Made by a program: the position numbers and the translations under genes. DNA of 64,000 nucleotides. Origin: Azolla caroliniana. Taxonomy: Eukaryota; Polypodiophyta. This document shows, in pieces, positions 11,920-23,663 of this stretch. Location of the stretch: contig JBHGNT010000042.1 of assembly GCA_043228905.1 (NCBI GenBank), positions 1 through 64,000 on the forward strand, given 5' to 3'. Numbering within the stretch: position 1 is the stretch's first letter; each line of letters starts with the position of its first letter. Under the pieces are notes generated by a model. That model was not told the DNA's origin, searched no databases, and saw only the letters and a program-made list of their open reading frames with translations.

Positions 11920-12540
11920 ATGTTCATACCTGGCTCGTGTGATATCGGATTTCTGTGTTCAAACATGCGAATCGAAGCTAACAACGCTAGCTCTAATATT
12001 GAATTAAAAAATCAAGATTTTGAAACTCAGGTCAAGAGACATGACGAAATTAGCAAATTTGAGGAGGAAGTGGAGAAGAGCGAGTCAGTAAATTAAAATG
12101 TTCATACCTTGCTCGTTTGATATCGGATTTCTGTGTTTAAACATGCGACTCGAAGCTAACAACGCTAGCTCTAATATGGAATTAAAAAATCAAGATTTTG
12201 AAACTCACGTCGAGAGACATGAAGAAATTAGCATATTTGAGGAGGAAGTTGAGAAGAACGAGTCAGTAAATTAAAATGTTCATACCTGGCTCGTGTGATA
12301 TCGGATTTCGGTGTTCAAACATGCGAATCGAAGCTAACAACGCTAGCTATGATATGGAATTACAAAATCAAGATTTTAAAACTCAGCTCGAGAGACATGA
12401 ATAAATTAGCAAATTTGAGGAGGTAGTGGAGAAGAGCGCGTTAGTAAATTAAAATGTTCATACCTGGCTCGTGTGATATCGGATTTCTGTGTTCAAACAT
12501 GCGAATCCAACCTAACAACGCTAGCTCTAATATGGAATTC
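11640..12540 (+). repeat. Copy of the 6376-7276 segment (offset 5,264)
   Basis: The compound unit and the next three to four monomers recur in the same order as at 6376. They include ATACCTTGCTCGTTTG followed by GCGACTCGAAGC, and then a class A unit with TTCGGTG. Small differences are visible, for example CATGACG near 12042 against CATGAAG, so this duplicate is older than the 11.4-kb one. Confidence 0.75.
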
Positions 12541-15123
12541 AAAAATCAAGATTTTGAAACTCAGGTCCAGAGACATGAAGAAATTAGCAAATTTGAGGAG
12601 GAAGTGGAGAAGAGCGCGTTAGTAAATTAAAATGTTCATACCTGGCTCGTGTCATATCGGATTTCTGTGTTCAAACATGCGAATCGAAGCTAACAACGCT
12701 ATCTCTAATATGGAATGAAAAAATCAAGATTTTGAAACTCAGGTCCAGAGACATGAAGAAATTAGCAAATTTGAGGAGGAAGTTGAGAAGAGCGAGTCAG
12801 TAAATTAAAATGTTCATACCTGGCTCGTGTGATATCGGATTTCTCTGTTCAAACATGCGAATCGAAGCTAACAACGCTAGCTATGATATGGAATTAAAAA
12901 ATCAAGATTTTGAAACTCAGGTCAAGAGACATGAAGAAATTAGCAAATTTGAGGAGGTAGTGGAGAAGAGCGCGTTAGTAAATTAAAGTGTTCATACCTG
13001 GCTCGTGTGATATCGGATTTCTGTGTTCAAACATGCGAATCGAAGCTAACAACGCTAGCTCTAATATGGAATTAAAAAATCAAGATTTTGAAACTCAGGT
13101 CGAGAGACATGAAGAAATTAGCAAATTTGAGGAGGTAGTGGAGAAGATCGCGTTTTTAAATTAAAATGTTCATACCTGGCTCGTGTGATATCTGATTTCT
13201 GTGTTCAAACATGCGAATCGAAGCTAACAACGCTATCTCTAATATGGAATTAAAAAATCAAGATTTTGAAACTCAGGTCGAGAGACATGAAGAAATTAGC
13301 AAATTTGAGGAGGTAGTGGAGAAGATCGCGTTTGTAAATTAAAATGTTCATACCTGGCTCGTGTGATATCGGATTTCTGTGTTCAAACATGCGAATCGAA
13401 GCTAACAATGCTAGCTCTAATATTGAATTAAAAAATCAAGATTTTAAAACTCAGCTCGAGAGACATGAATAAATTAGCGAATTTGAGGAGGTAGTGGAGA
13501 AGAGCGTGTTAGTAAATTAAAATGTTCATACCTGGCTCGTGTGATATCGGATTTCTGTGTTCAAACATGCGAATCAAACCTAACAACGCTAGCTCTAATA
13601 TGGAATTCAAAAATCAAGATTTTGAAACTCAGGTCCAGAGACATGAAGAAATTAGCAAATTTGAGGAGGAAGTGGAGAAGAGCGCGTTAGTAAATTAAAA
13701 TGTTCATACCTGGCTCGTGTGATATCGGATTTCTGTGTTCAAACATGCGAATCGAAGCTAACAACGCTATCTCTAATATGGAATTAAAAAATCAAGATTT
13801 TGAAACTCAGGTCAAGAGACATGAAGAAATTAGCAAATTTGAGGAGGTAGTGGAGAAGAGCGCGTTAGTAAATTAAAATGTTCATACCTGGCTCGTGTGA
13901 TATCGGATTTCTGTGTTCAAACATGCGAATCGAAGCTAACAACGCTATCTCTAATATGGAATTAAAAAATCAAGATTTTGAAACTCAGGTCGAGAGACAT
14001 GAAGAAATTAGCAAATTTGAGGAGGAAGTGGAGAAGATCGCGTTTGTAAATTAAAATGTTCATACCTGGCTCGTGTGATATCGGATTTCTGTGTTCAAAC
14101 ATGCGAATCGAAGCTAACAACGCTAGCTCTAATATGGAATTAAAAAATCAAGATTTTGAAACTCAGGTCGAGAGACATGAAGAAATTAGCAAATTTGAGG
14201 ATGTAGTGAAGAAGAGCCTGTTAGTAAATTAAAATGTTCATACCTGGCTCGTGTGATATCGGATTTTTGTGTTTAAATATGCGAATCGAAGCTAACAACG
14301 CTAGCTATGATATGGAATTAAAAAATCAAGATTTTGAAACTCAGATCGAGAGACATGAACAAATTTGCAAATTTGAGGAGGTAGTGGAGAAGATCGCGTT
14401 TGTAAATTAAAATGTTCATACCTGGCTCGTGTGATATCGGATTTCTGTGTTCAAACATGCGAATCGAAGCTAACAACGCTAGCTCTAATATTGAATTAAA
14501 AAATCAAGATTTTGAAACTCAGGTCAAGAGACATGAATAAATTAGCGAATTTGAGGAGGTAGTGGAGAAGAGCGCGTTAGTAAATTAAAATGTTCATACC
14601 TGGCTCGTGTGATATCGGATTTCTGTGTTCAAACATGCGAATCAAACCTAACAACGCTAGCTCTAATATGGAATTCAAAAATCAAGATTTTGAAACTCAG
14701 GTCCAGAGACATGAAGAAATTAGCAAATTTGAGGAGGAAGTGGAGAAGAGCGCGTTAGTAAATTAAAATGTTCATACCTGGCTCGTGTGATATCGGATTT
14801 CTGTGTTCAAACATGCGAATCGAAGCTAACAACGCTATCTCTAATATGGAATTAAAAAATCAAGATTTTGAAACTCAGGTCCAGAGACATGAAGAAATTA
14901 GCAAATTTGAGGAGGAAGTGGAGAAGAGCGCGTTAGTAAATGAAAATGTTCATACCTGGCTCGTGTGATATCGGATTTCTGTGTTCAAACGTGCGAATCG
15001 AAGCTAACAACGCTATCTCTAATATGGAATTAAAAAATCAAGATTTTGAAACTCAGGTCGAGAGACATGAAGAAATTAGCAAATTTGAGGAGGTAGTGGA
15101 GAAGATCGCGTTTGTAAATTAAA
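11920..15123 (+). repeat. Run of 18 regular 178-bp monomers
   Basis: Regular 178-bp anchors. Most of the run repeats the sequence at the window start. It also includes the first half of a short 889-bp duplication. Confidence 0.94.
12309..13987 (+). repeat. Distant copy of the window start (offset 12,308)
   Basis: Bases 1-1679 and 12309-13987 align without a gap. Shared rare states are GAATCCAACC (181/12,489), TTTCTCTGTTC (near 535/12,843), AAAGTGTTC (680/12,988), CGCGTTTTTAAATT (841/13,149) and the A'-B-C triplet that follows. Occasional substitutions occur (ATCTCT near 750 against AGCTCT near 13,058). The match ends at CACGTCGAG against CAGGTCGAG. It may extend left of the window. Confidence 0.85.
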
Positions 15124-15987
15124 ATGTTCATACCTGGCTCGTGTGATATCGGATTTCTGTGTTCAAACATGCGAATCGAAACTAAAACGCTAGCTCTAAT
15201 ATGGAATTAAAAAATCAAGATTTTGAAACTCAGGTCGAGAGACATGAAGAAATTAGCAAATTTGAGGAGGTAGTGAAGAAGAGCGGGTCAGTAAATTAAA
15301 ATGTTCATACCTGGCTCGAGTGATATCGGATTTCGGTGTTCAAACATGCGAATCGAAGCTAACAACGCTAGCTATGATACGGAATTACAAAATCAAGATT
15401 TTAAAACTCAGCTCGAGAGACATGAATAAATTAGCGAATTTGAGGAGGTAGTGGAGAAGAGCGCGTTAGTAAATTAAAATGTTCATACCTGGCTCGTGTG
15501 ATATCGGATTTCTGTGTTCAAACATGCGAATCAAACCTAACAACGCTAGCTCTAATATGGAATTCAAAAATCAAGATTTTGAAACTCAGGTCCAGAGACA
15601 TGAAGAAATTAGCAAATTTGAGGAGGAAGTGGAGAAGAGCGTGTTAGTAAATTAAAATGTTCATACCTGGCTCGTGTGATATCGGATTTCTGTGTTCAAA
15701 CATGCGAATCGAAGCTAACAACGCTATCTCTAATATGGAATTAAAAAATCAAGATTTTGAAACTCAGGTCCAGAGACATGAAGAAATTAGCAAATTTGAG
15801 GAGGAAGTGGAGAAGAGCGCGTTAGTAAATGAAAATGTTCATACCTGGCTCGTGTGATATCGGATTTCTGTGTTCAAACATGCGAATCGAAGCTAACAAC
15901 GCTATCTCTAATATGGAATTAAAAAATCAAGATTTTGAAACTCAGGTCGACAGACATGAAGAAATTAGCAAATTTGAGGAGGAAGTG
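14531..15987 (+). repeat. Partial 5-monomer duplication (offset 889)
   Basis: Bases about 14531-15098 match 15420-15987, offset 889 bp (5 x 178 minus 1, because of the 177-bp unit between). Both contain the end of a GAATAAATT unit, an EcoRI-bearing class B unit and a class C unit with the AAATGAAAATG boundary. Confidence 0.75.
15124..15300 (+). repeat. 177-bp monomer (1-bp deletion)
   Basis: One base is missing where AACTAAAACGCTAGC replaces the usual CTAACAACGCTAGC region. Similar 1-bp deletions occur in the units at 46899, 49416 and 51653, which otherwise carry AAGCTAAAACG. Confidence 0.88.
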
Positions 15988-16368
15988 GAGAAGAGCGCGT
16001 TAGTAAATTAAAATGTTCATACCTGGCTCGTGTGATATCGGATTTCTGTGTTCAAACATGCGAATCGAAGCTAACAACGCTATCTCTAATATGGAATTAA
16101 AAAATCAAGATTTTGAAACTCAGGTCCAGAGACATGAAGAAATTAGCAAATTTGAGGAGGAAGTGGAGAAGAGCGCGTTAGTAAATTAAAATGTTCATAC
16201 CTGGCTCGTGTGATATCGGATTTCTGTGTTCAAACATGCGAATCGAAGCTAACAACGCTATCTCTAATATGGAATTAAAAAATCAACATTTTGAAACTCA
16301 GGTCCTGAGACATGAAAAAATTAGCAAATTTGAGAAGGAAGTGGAGAAGAGCGCGTTAGTAAATTAAA
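15301..16368 (+). repeat. Run of 6 regular 178-bp monomers
   Basis: Class A, B and C copies in order, then C-like copies. The last unit (16191-16368) is unusually diverged: CAACATTTTG, GGTCCTGAGAC, CATGAAAAAATT and GAGAAGGAAG. Confidence 0.93.
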
Positions 16369-16460
16369 ATGTTCATACCTGGCTCGTGTGATATCGGATT
16401 TCCGTGTTCAAACATGCGAATTAGAGGAGGTAGTGGAGAAGATCGCGTTTGTAAATTAAA
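16369..16460 (+). repeat. 92-bp truncated monomer
   Basis: The monomer runs normally to GCGAAT (position 53), then jumps to TAGAGGAGG (position 140 onward). This removes 86 bp. AAT is present at both edges, which fits a microhomology deletion. The right edge has TAGAGG where the consensus has TTGAGG; the same variant occurs at about 61,924. Confidence 0.92.
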
Positions 16461-17172
16461 ATGTTCATACCGGGCTCGTGTGATATCGGATTTCTGTGTT
16501 CAAACATGCGAATCGAAGATAACAACGCTAGCTCTAATATGGAATTAAAAAATCAATATTTTGAAACTCAGGTCGAGAGACATGAAGAAATTAGCAAATT
16601 TGAGGAGGTAGTGAAGAAGAGCTCGTTAGTAAATTAAAATGTTCATACCTGGCTCGTGTGATATCGGATTTCGGTGTTCAGACATGCGAATCGAAGCTAA
16701 CAACGCTAGCTCTAATATTGAATTAAAAAATCAAGATATTGAAACTCAGGTCGAGAGACATGAAGAAATTAGCAAATTTGAGGAGGTAGTGGAGAAGATC
16801 GCGTTTGTAAATTAAAATGTTCATACCTGGGTCGTTTGATATCGGATTTCTGTGTTCAAATATGCGACTCGAAGCTAACAACGCTAGCTCTAATATGGAA
16901 TTACAAAATCAAGATTTTGAAACTCAGGTCGAGAGACATGAACAAATTAGCATATTTGAGGAGGAAGTTGAGAAGAGCGAGTCAGTAAATTAAAATGTTC
17001 ATACCTGTCTCGTGTGATATCGGATTTCTGTGTTCAAACATGCGAATCGAAGCTAACAACGCTAGCTCTAATATTGAATTAAAAAATCAAGATTTTGAAA
17101 CTCAGGTCAAGAGACATGAAGAAATTAGCAAATTTGAGGAGGTAGTGGAGAAGATCGCGTTTGTAAATTAAA

Positions 17173-17350
17173 ATGTTCATACCTGGCTCGTGTGATATCG
17201 AATTTCTGTGTTCAAACATGCGAATCAAAGCTAACAACGCTAGCTCTAATATGGAATCGAAAAAACAAGATTTTGAAACTCAGGTCCAGAGACATGAAGA
17301 AATTAGCAAATTTGAGGAGGAAGTGGAGAAGAGCGCGTTAGTAAATTAAA
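17173..17350 (+). repeat. Full-length monomer with the GGAATCG variant
   Basis: This 178-bp unit carries ATATGGAATCGAAAAAAC, the variant otherwise confined to the 102-bp half of the 280-bp compound units. It also has ATATCGAATTTCTG and GAATCAAAGC. It is a candidate for the uncut parent type of the truncated half. Units at 18953 and 50941 also carry the variant. Confidence 0.85.
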
Positions 17351-18952
17351 ATGTTCATACCTGGCTCGTGTGATATCGGATTTCTGTGTTCAAACATGCG
17401 AATCGAAGCTAACAACGCTAGCTCTAATATGGAATTCAAAAATCAAAATTTTGAAACTCAGGTCGAGAGACATGAAGAAATTAGGATATTTGAGGAGGAA
17501 GTTGAGAAGAGCGAGTCAGTAAATTAAAATGTTCATACCTGGCTCGTGTGATATCGGATTTCGGTGTTCAAACATGCGAATCGAAGCTAACAACGCAAGC
17601 TCTAATATTGAATTAAAAAATCAAGATTTTGAAACTCAGGTCGAGAGACATGAACAAATTAGCATATTTGAGGAGGAAGTTGAGAAGAGCGCGTTAGTAA
17701 ATTAAAATGTTCATACCTGGCTCGTGTGATATCGGATTTCTGTGTTCAAACATGCGAATCGAAGCTAACAATGCTATCTCTAATATGGAATTAAAAAATC
17801 AAGATTTTGAAACTCAGGTCGAGAGACATGAACAAATTAGCATATTTGAGGAGGAAGTTGAGAAGAGCGCGTTAGTAAATTAAAATGTTCATACCTGGCT
17901 CGTGTGATATCGGATTTCTGTGTTCAAACATGCGAATCGAAGCTAACAATGCTATCTCTAATATGGAATTAAAAAATCAAGATTTTGAAACTCAGGTCCA
18001 GAGACATGAAGAAATTAGCAAATTTGAGGAGGAAGTGGAGAAGAGCGCGTTTGTAAATTAAAATGTTCATACCTGGCTCGTGTGATATCGGATTTCTGTG
18101 TTCAAACATGCGAATCGAAGCTAACAACGCTATCTCTAATATGGAATTAAAAAATCAAGATTTTGAAACTCAGGTCGAGAGACATGAAGAAATTAGCAAA
18201 TTTGAGGAGGTAGTGGAGAAGATCGCGTTTGTAAATTAAAATGTTCATACCTGGCTCGTGTGATATCGGATTTCTATGTTCAAACATGCGAATCGAAGCT
18301 AACAACGCTAGCTCTAATATTTAATTAAAAAATCAAGATTTTGAAACTCAGGTCGAGAGACATGAAGAAATTAGCAAATTTGAGGAGGTAGTGGAGAAGA
18401 TCGCGTTTGTAAATTAAAATGTTTATACCTGGCTCGTTTGATATCGGATTTCTATGTTCAAACATGCGACTCGAAGCTAACAACGCTAGCTCTAATATGG
18501 AATTAAAAAATCAAGATTTTGAAACTCAGGTCGAGAGACATGACGAAATTAGCATATTTGAGGAGGAAGTTGAGAAGAACGAGTCAGTAAATTAAAATGT
18601 TCATACCTGGCTCGTGTGATATCGGATTTCGGTGTTCAAACATGCGAATCGAAGCTAACAACGCTAGCTATGATATGGAATTACAAAATCAAGATTTTAA
18701 AACTCAGCTCGAGAGACATGAATAAATTAGCGAATTTGAGGAGGTAGTAGAGAAGAGCGCGTTAGTAAATTAAAATGTTCATACCTGGCTCGTGTGATAT
18801 CGGATTTCTGTTTTCAAACATGCGAATCGAAGCTAACAACGCTAGCTATGATATGGAATTAAAAAATCAAGATTTTGAAACTCAGGTCGAGAGACATGAA
18901 GAAATTAGCAAATTTGAGGAGGTAGTGGAGAAGATCGCGTTTGTAAATTAAA

Positions 18953-19130
18953 ATGTTCATACCTGGATCGTGTGATATCGAATTTCTGTGTTCAAACATG
19001 CGAATCAAAGCTAACAACGCTAGCTCTAATATGGAATCGAAAAAACAAGATTTTGAAACTCAGGTCCAGAGACATGAAGAAATTAGCAAATTTGAGGAGA
19101 AAGTGGAGAAGAGCGCGTTAGTAAATTAAA
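18953..19130 (+). repeat. Full-length monomer with the GGAATCG variant
   Basis: Near-copy of the unit at 17173 (offset 1,780, ten monomers), sharing ATATCGAATTTCTG, GAATCAAAGC and GGAATCGAAAAAAC. It differs at ACCTGGATCG and GAGGAGAAAG. Confidence 0.85.
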
Positions 19131-19308
19131 ATGTTCATACCTGGCTCGTGTGATATCGGATTTCTGTGTTCAAACATGCGAATCGAAGCTAACAACGCTA
19201 GCTCTAATATGGAATTAAAAAATCAAGATTTTGAAACTCAGGTCGAGAGACATGAAGAAATTAGCATATTTGAGGAGGAAGTTGAGAAGAGCGAGTCAGT
19301 AAATTAAA

Positions 19309-19524
19309 ATGTTCATACCTGGCTCGTGTGATATCGGATTTCGGTGTTCAAACATGCGAATCGAAGCTAACAACGCTAGCTATGATATAGAATTACAAAA
19401 TCAAGATTTTAAAACTCAGCTCGAGAGACATTAAAAAATCAAGATTTTGAAACTCAGGTCCAGAGACATGAAGAAATTAGCAAATTTGAGGAGGTAGTGG
19501 AGAAGAGCGCGTTAGTAAATGAAA
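19309..19524 (+). repeat. 216-bp monomer with 38-bp internal duplication
   Basis: A class A copy reads to GAGAGACAT (position 123), then falls back to TAAAAAATCAAG (position 86) and runs to the end. This is an out-of-register join that adds 38 bp. AT is shared at the join. Confidence 0.9.
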
Positions 19525-20592
19525 ATGTTCATACCTGGCTCGTGTGATATCGGATTTCTGTGTTCAAACATGCGAATCGAAGCTAACAACGCTATCTCTA
19601 ATAAGGAATTAAAAAATCAAGATTTTGAAACTCAGGTCGAGAGACATGAAGAAATTAGCAAATTTGAGGAGGAAGTGGAGAAGAGCGCGTTAGTAAATTA
19701 AAATGTTCATACCTGGCTCGTGTGATATCGGATTTCTGTGTTCAAACATGCGAATCGAAGCTAACAACGCTATCTCTAATATGGAATTAAAAAATCAAGA
19801 TTTTGAAACTCAGGTCGAGAGACATGAAGAAATTAGCAAATTTGAGGAGGAAGTGGAGAAGAGCGCGTTAGTAAATGAAAATGTTCATACCTAGCTCGTG
19901 TGATATCGGATTTCTGTGTTCAAACATGCGAATCGAAGCTAACAACGCTATCTCTAATATTGAATTAAAAAATCAAGATTTTGAAACTCAGGTCGAGAGA
20001 CATGAAGAAATTAGCAAATTTGAGGAGGTAGTGGAGAAGATCGCGTTTGTAAATTAAAATGTTCATACCCGGCTCGTGTGATATCGGATTTCTGTGTTCA
20101 AACATGCGAATCGAAGCTAACAACGCTAGCTCTAATATGGAATTAAAAAATCAAGATTTTGAAACTCAGGTCGAGAGACATGAAGAAATTTGCAAATTTG
20201 AGGAGGTAGTGGAGAAGAGTGCGTTGGTAAATTAAAATGTTCATACCTGGCTCTTGTGATATCGGATTTCTGTGTTCAAACATGCGAATCGAAGCTAACA
20301 ACGCTATCTCTAATATGGAATTAAAAAATCAAGATTTTGAAACTCAGGTCGAGAGACATGAAGAAATTAGCAAATTTGAGGAGGTAGTGGAGAAGATCGC
20401 GTTTGTAAATTAAAATGTTCATACCTAGCTCGTGTGATATCGGATTTCTGTGTTCAAACATGCGAATCGAAGCTAACAACGCTAGCTCTAATATGGAATT
20501 AAAAAATCAAGATTTTGAAACTCAGGTCGAGAGACATGAACAAATTAGCAAATTTGAGGAGGTAGTGAAGAAGAGCCTGTTAGTAAATTAAA
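19525..20592 (+). repeat. Run of 6 regular 178-bp monomers
   Basis: Matches 10572-11639 well at an offset of 8,953 from the second unit on, including the ATACCTAGCTCG and ATACCCGGCTCG boundaries. The first unit has the rare ATAAGGAATT state, found again at 22973 and 34422. Confidence 0.93.
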
Positions 20593-20950
20593 ATGTTCAT
20601 ACCTGGCTCGTGTGATATCGGATTTTTGTGTTTAAACATGCGAATCGAAGCTAACAACGCTAGCTATGATATGGAATTAAAAAATCAAGATTTTGAAACT
20701 CAGGTCGAGAGACATGAAGAAATTTGCAAATTTGAGGAGGTAGTGGAGAAGAGCGCGTTAGTAAATTATAATATGGAATCGAAAAAACAAGATTTTGAAA
20801 CTCAGGTCCAGAGACATGAAGAAATTAGCAAATTTGAGGAGGAAGTGGAGAAGATCACGTTTGTAAATTAAAATGTTCATACCTGGCTCGTGTGATATCG
20901 GATTTCTGTGTTCAAACATGCGAATCGAAGCTAACAACGCTAGCTCTAAT
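19703..20950 (+). repeat. Copy of the 10750-11997 segment (offset 8,953)
   Basis: Seven units, including the compound unit (11640/20593), line up in order. Beyond the compound unit the copies diverge (CTTGCTCGTTTG at 12,108 against CTTGCTCGGGTG at 21,061). Confidence 0.78.
20593..20872 (+). repeat. Compound 280-bp unit (178 + 102)
   Basis: Standard compound structure with TTTTTGTGTTTAAAC and the AATTATAATATGG join. First unit of the 11,449-bp block. Confidence 0.93.
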
Positions 20951-21406
20951 ATTGAATTAAAAAATCAAGATTTTGAAACTCAGGTCGAGAGACATGAAGA
21001 AATCAGCATATTTGAGGAGGAAGTTGAGAAGAGCGAGTCAGTAAATTAAAATGTTCATACCTTGCTCGGGTGATATCGGATTTCGGTGTTCAAACATGCG
21101 AATCGAAGCTAACAACGCTAGCTCTAATATGGAATTAAAAAATCAAGATTTTGAAACTCAGGTCGAGAGACATGAAGAAATTAGCATATTTGAGGAGGAA
21201 GTTGAGAAGAACGAGTCAGTAAATTAAAATGTTCATACCTGGCTCGTGTGATATCGGATTTCTGTGTTCAAACATGCGAATCGAAGCTAACAACGCTAGC
21301 TCTAATATTGAATTAAAAAATCAAGATTTTGAAACTCAGGTCAAGAGACATGAAGAAATTAGCAAATTTGAGGAGGAAGTGGAGAAGAGCGAGTCAGTAA
21401 ATTAAA
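20873..21406 (+). repeat. Run of 3 regular monomers
   Basis: Includes ATACCTTGCTCGGGTG at 21051. From about 21,086 the sequence is repeated 2,100 bp downstream. Confidence 0.93.
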
Positions 21407-21563
21407 ATGTTCATACCTTGCTCGTTTGATATCGGATTTCTGTGTTCAAACGCTAGCTCTAATATGGAATTAAAAAATCAAGATTTTGAAACTCAGGTCG
21501 AGAGACATGAAGAAATTAGCATATTTGAGGAGGAAGTTGAGAAGAACGAGTCAGTAAATTAAA
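21407..21563 (+). repeat. 157-bp monomer (21-bp deletion)
   Basis: TTCAAACGCTAGC joins position 45 to position 67 and drops 21 bp. AAC occurs at both edges of the deleted segment, which suggests microhomology. Confidence 0.92.
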
Positions 21564-21741
21564 ATGTTCATACCTGGCTCGTGTGATATCGGATTTCGGT
21601 GTTCAAACATGCGAATCGAAGCTAACAACGCTAGCTATGATATGGAATTACAAAATCAAGATTTTAAAACTCAGCTCGAGAGACATTAATAAATTAGCAA
21701 ATTTGAGGAGGTAGTGGAGAAGAGCGCGTTAGTAAATTAAA
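21564..21741 (+). repeat. Single class A monomer, 178 bp
   Basis: Class A copy with TTCGGTG, the XhoI site and CATTAATAAATT, where CATGAATAAATT is usual. Confidence 0.92.
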
Positions 21742-21904
21742 ATGTTCATACCTGGCTCGTGTGATATCGGATTTCTGTGTTCAAACATGCGAATCCAACC
21801 TAACAACGCTAGCTCTAATATGGAATTCAAAAATCAAGATTTCGAAACTCAGGTCCAGAGACATGAAAATTAAAATGTTGAGAAGAACGAGTCAGTAAAT
21901 TAAC
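21742..21904 (+). repeat. 163-bp class B monomer, deletion with filler
   Basis: After GAGACATGAA the sequence reads AATTAAAATGTTGAGAAG. Twenty-four bases are replaced by nine, a net loss of 15. The filler plus GTT equals the monomer-boundary string AATTAAAATGTT, so it looks copied from a boundary by template switching. The next boundary is AATTAACATG. Confidence 0.9.
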
Positions 21905-23506
21905 ATGTTCATACCTGGCTCGTGTGATATCGGATTTCTGTGTTCAAACATGCGAATCGAAGCTAACAACGCTATCTCTAATATGGAATTAAAAAATCAA
22001 GATTTTGAAACTCAGGTCGAGAGACATGAAGAAATTAGCAAATTTGAGGAGGTAGTGGAGAAGATCGCGTTTGTAAATTAAAATGTTCATACCTGGCTCG
22101 TGTGATATCGGATTTCTATGTTCAAACATGCGAATCGAAGCTAACAACGCTAGCTCTAATATTTAATTAAAAAATCAAGATTTTGAAACTCAGGTCGAGA
22201 GACATGAAGAAATTAGCAAATTTGAGGAGGTAGTGGAGAAGATCGCGTTTGTAAATTAAAATGTTTATACCTGGCTCGTTTGATATCGGATTTCTATGTT
22301 CAAACATGCGACTCCAAGCTAACAACGCTAGCTCTAATATGGAATTAAAAAATCAAGATTTTGAAACTCAGGTCGAGAGACATGACGAAATTAGCATATT
22401 TGAGGAGGAAGTTGAGAAGAACGAGTCAGTAAATAAAAATGTTCATACCTGGCTCGTGTGATATCGGATTTCGGTGTTCAAACATGCGAATCGAAGCTAA
22501 CAACGCTAGCTATGATATGGAATTACAAAATCAAGATTTTAAAACTCAGCTCGAGAGACATGAATAAATTAGCGAATTTGAGGAGGTAGTGGAGAAGAGC
22601 GCGTTAGTAAATTAAAATGTTCATCCCTGGCTCGTGTGATATCAGATTTCTGTTTTCAAACATGCGAATCGAAGCTAACAACGCTAGCTATGATATGGAA
22701 TTAAAAAATCAAGATTTTGAAACTCAGGTCGAGAGACATGAAGAAATTAGCAAATTTGAGGAGGTAGTGGAGAAGATCGCGTTTGTAAATTAAAATGTTC
22801 ATACCTGGCTCGTGTGATATCGGATTTCTGTGTTCAAACATGCGAATCGAAGCTAACAACGGTAGCTCTAATATTAAATTAAAAAATCAAGATTTTGAAA
22901 CTCAGGTCAGGAGACATGAAGAAATTAGCAAATTTGAGGAGGTAGTGGAGAAGAGCGCGTTCGTAAATGAAAATGTTCATACCTGGCTCGTGTGATATCG
23001 GATTTCTGTGTTCAACCATGCGAATCGAAGCTAACAACGCTATCTCTAATAAGGAATTAAAAAATCAAGATTTTGAAACTCAGGTCGAGAGACATGAAGA
23101 AATTAGCAAATTTGAGGAGGAAGTGGAGAAGAGCGCGTTAGTAAATTAAAATGTTCATACCTGGCTCGTGTGATATCGGATTTCTGTGTTCAAACATGCG
23201 AATCGAAGCTAACAACGCTAGCTCTAATATGGAATTAAAAAATCAAGATTTTGAAACTCAGGTCGAGAGACATGAAGAAATTAGCATATTTGAGGAGGAA
23301 GTTGAGAAGAACGAGTCAGTAAATTAAAATGTTCATACCTGGCTCGTGTGATATCGGATTTCTGTGTTCAAACATGCGAATCGAAGCTAACAACGCTAGC
23401 TCTAATATTGAATTAAAAAATCAAGATTTTGAAACTCAGGTCAAGAGACATGAAGAAATTAGCAAATTTGAGGAGGAAGTGGAGAAGAGCGAGTCAGTAA
23501 ATTAAA
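21905..23506 (+). repeat. Run of 9 regular monomers
   Basis: Contains ATATTTAATTAAAAAATC (22083), TGTTTATACC with CTCGTTTG and GCGACTC (22261), CATCCCTGG with ATATCAG (22617) and ATAAGGAATT with CAACCATG (22973). Confidence 0.93.
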
Positions 23507-23663
23507 ATGTTCATACCTTGCTCGTTTGATATCGGATTTCTGTGTTCAAACGCTAGCTCTAATATGGAATTAAAAAATCAAGATTTTGAAACTCAGGTCG
23601 AGAGACATGAAGAAATTAGCATATTTGAGGAGGAAGTTGAGAAGAACGAGTCAGTAAATTAAA
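23507..23663 (+). repeat. 157-bp monomer (21-bp deletion)
   Basis: Second copy of the TTCAAACGCTAGC deletion unit, 2,100 bp after the first. Confidence 0.92.

Larger units (their letters stand above)
16461..19308 (+). repeat. Run of 16 monomers, heterogeneous stretch
   Basis: Regular 178-bp spacing but mixed variants and no long young duplication. Notable states are GTTCAGACATG (16,677), CAAGATATTG (16,733), TTAGGATATTTG (17,482), AACGCAAGCTC (17,592) and two adjacent AACAATGCTATC units at 17707 and 17885. Confidence 0.92.

Noticed and set aside
16369-16460. 92-bp unit as a boundary element or insertion site
   Set aside because: It is explained by an 86-bp deletion within one monomer; no added sequence is present.
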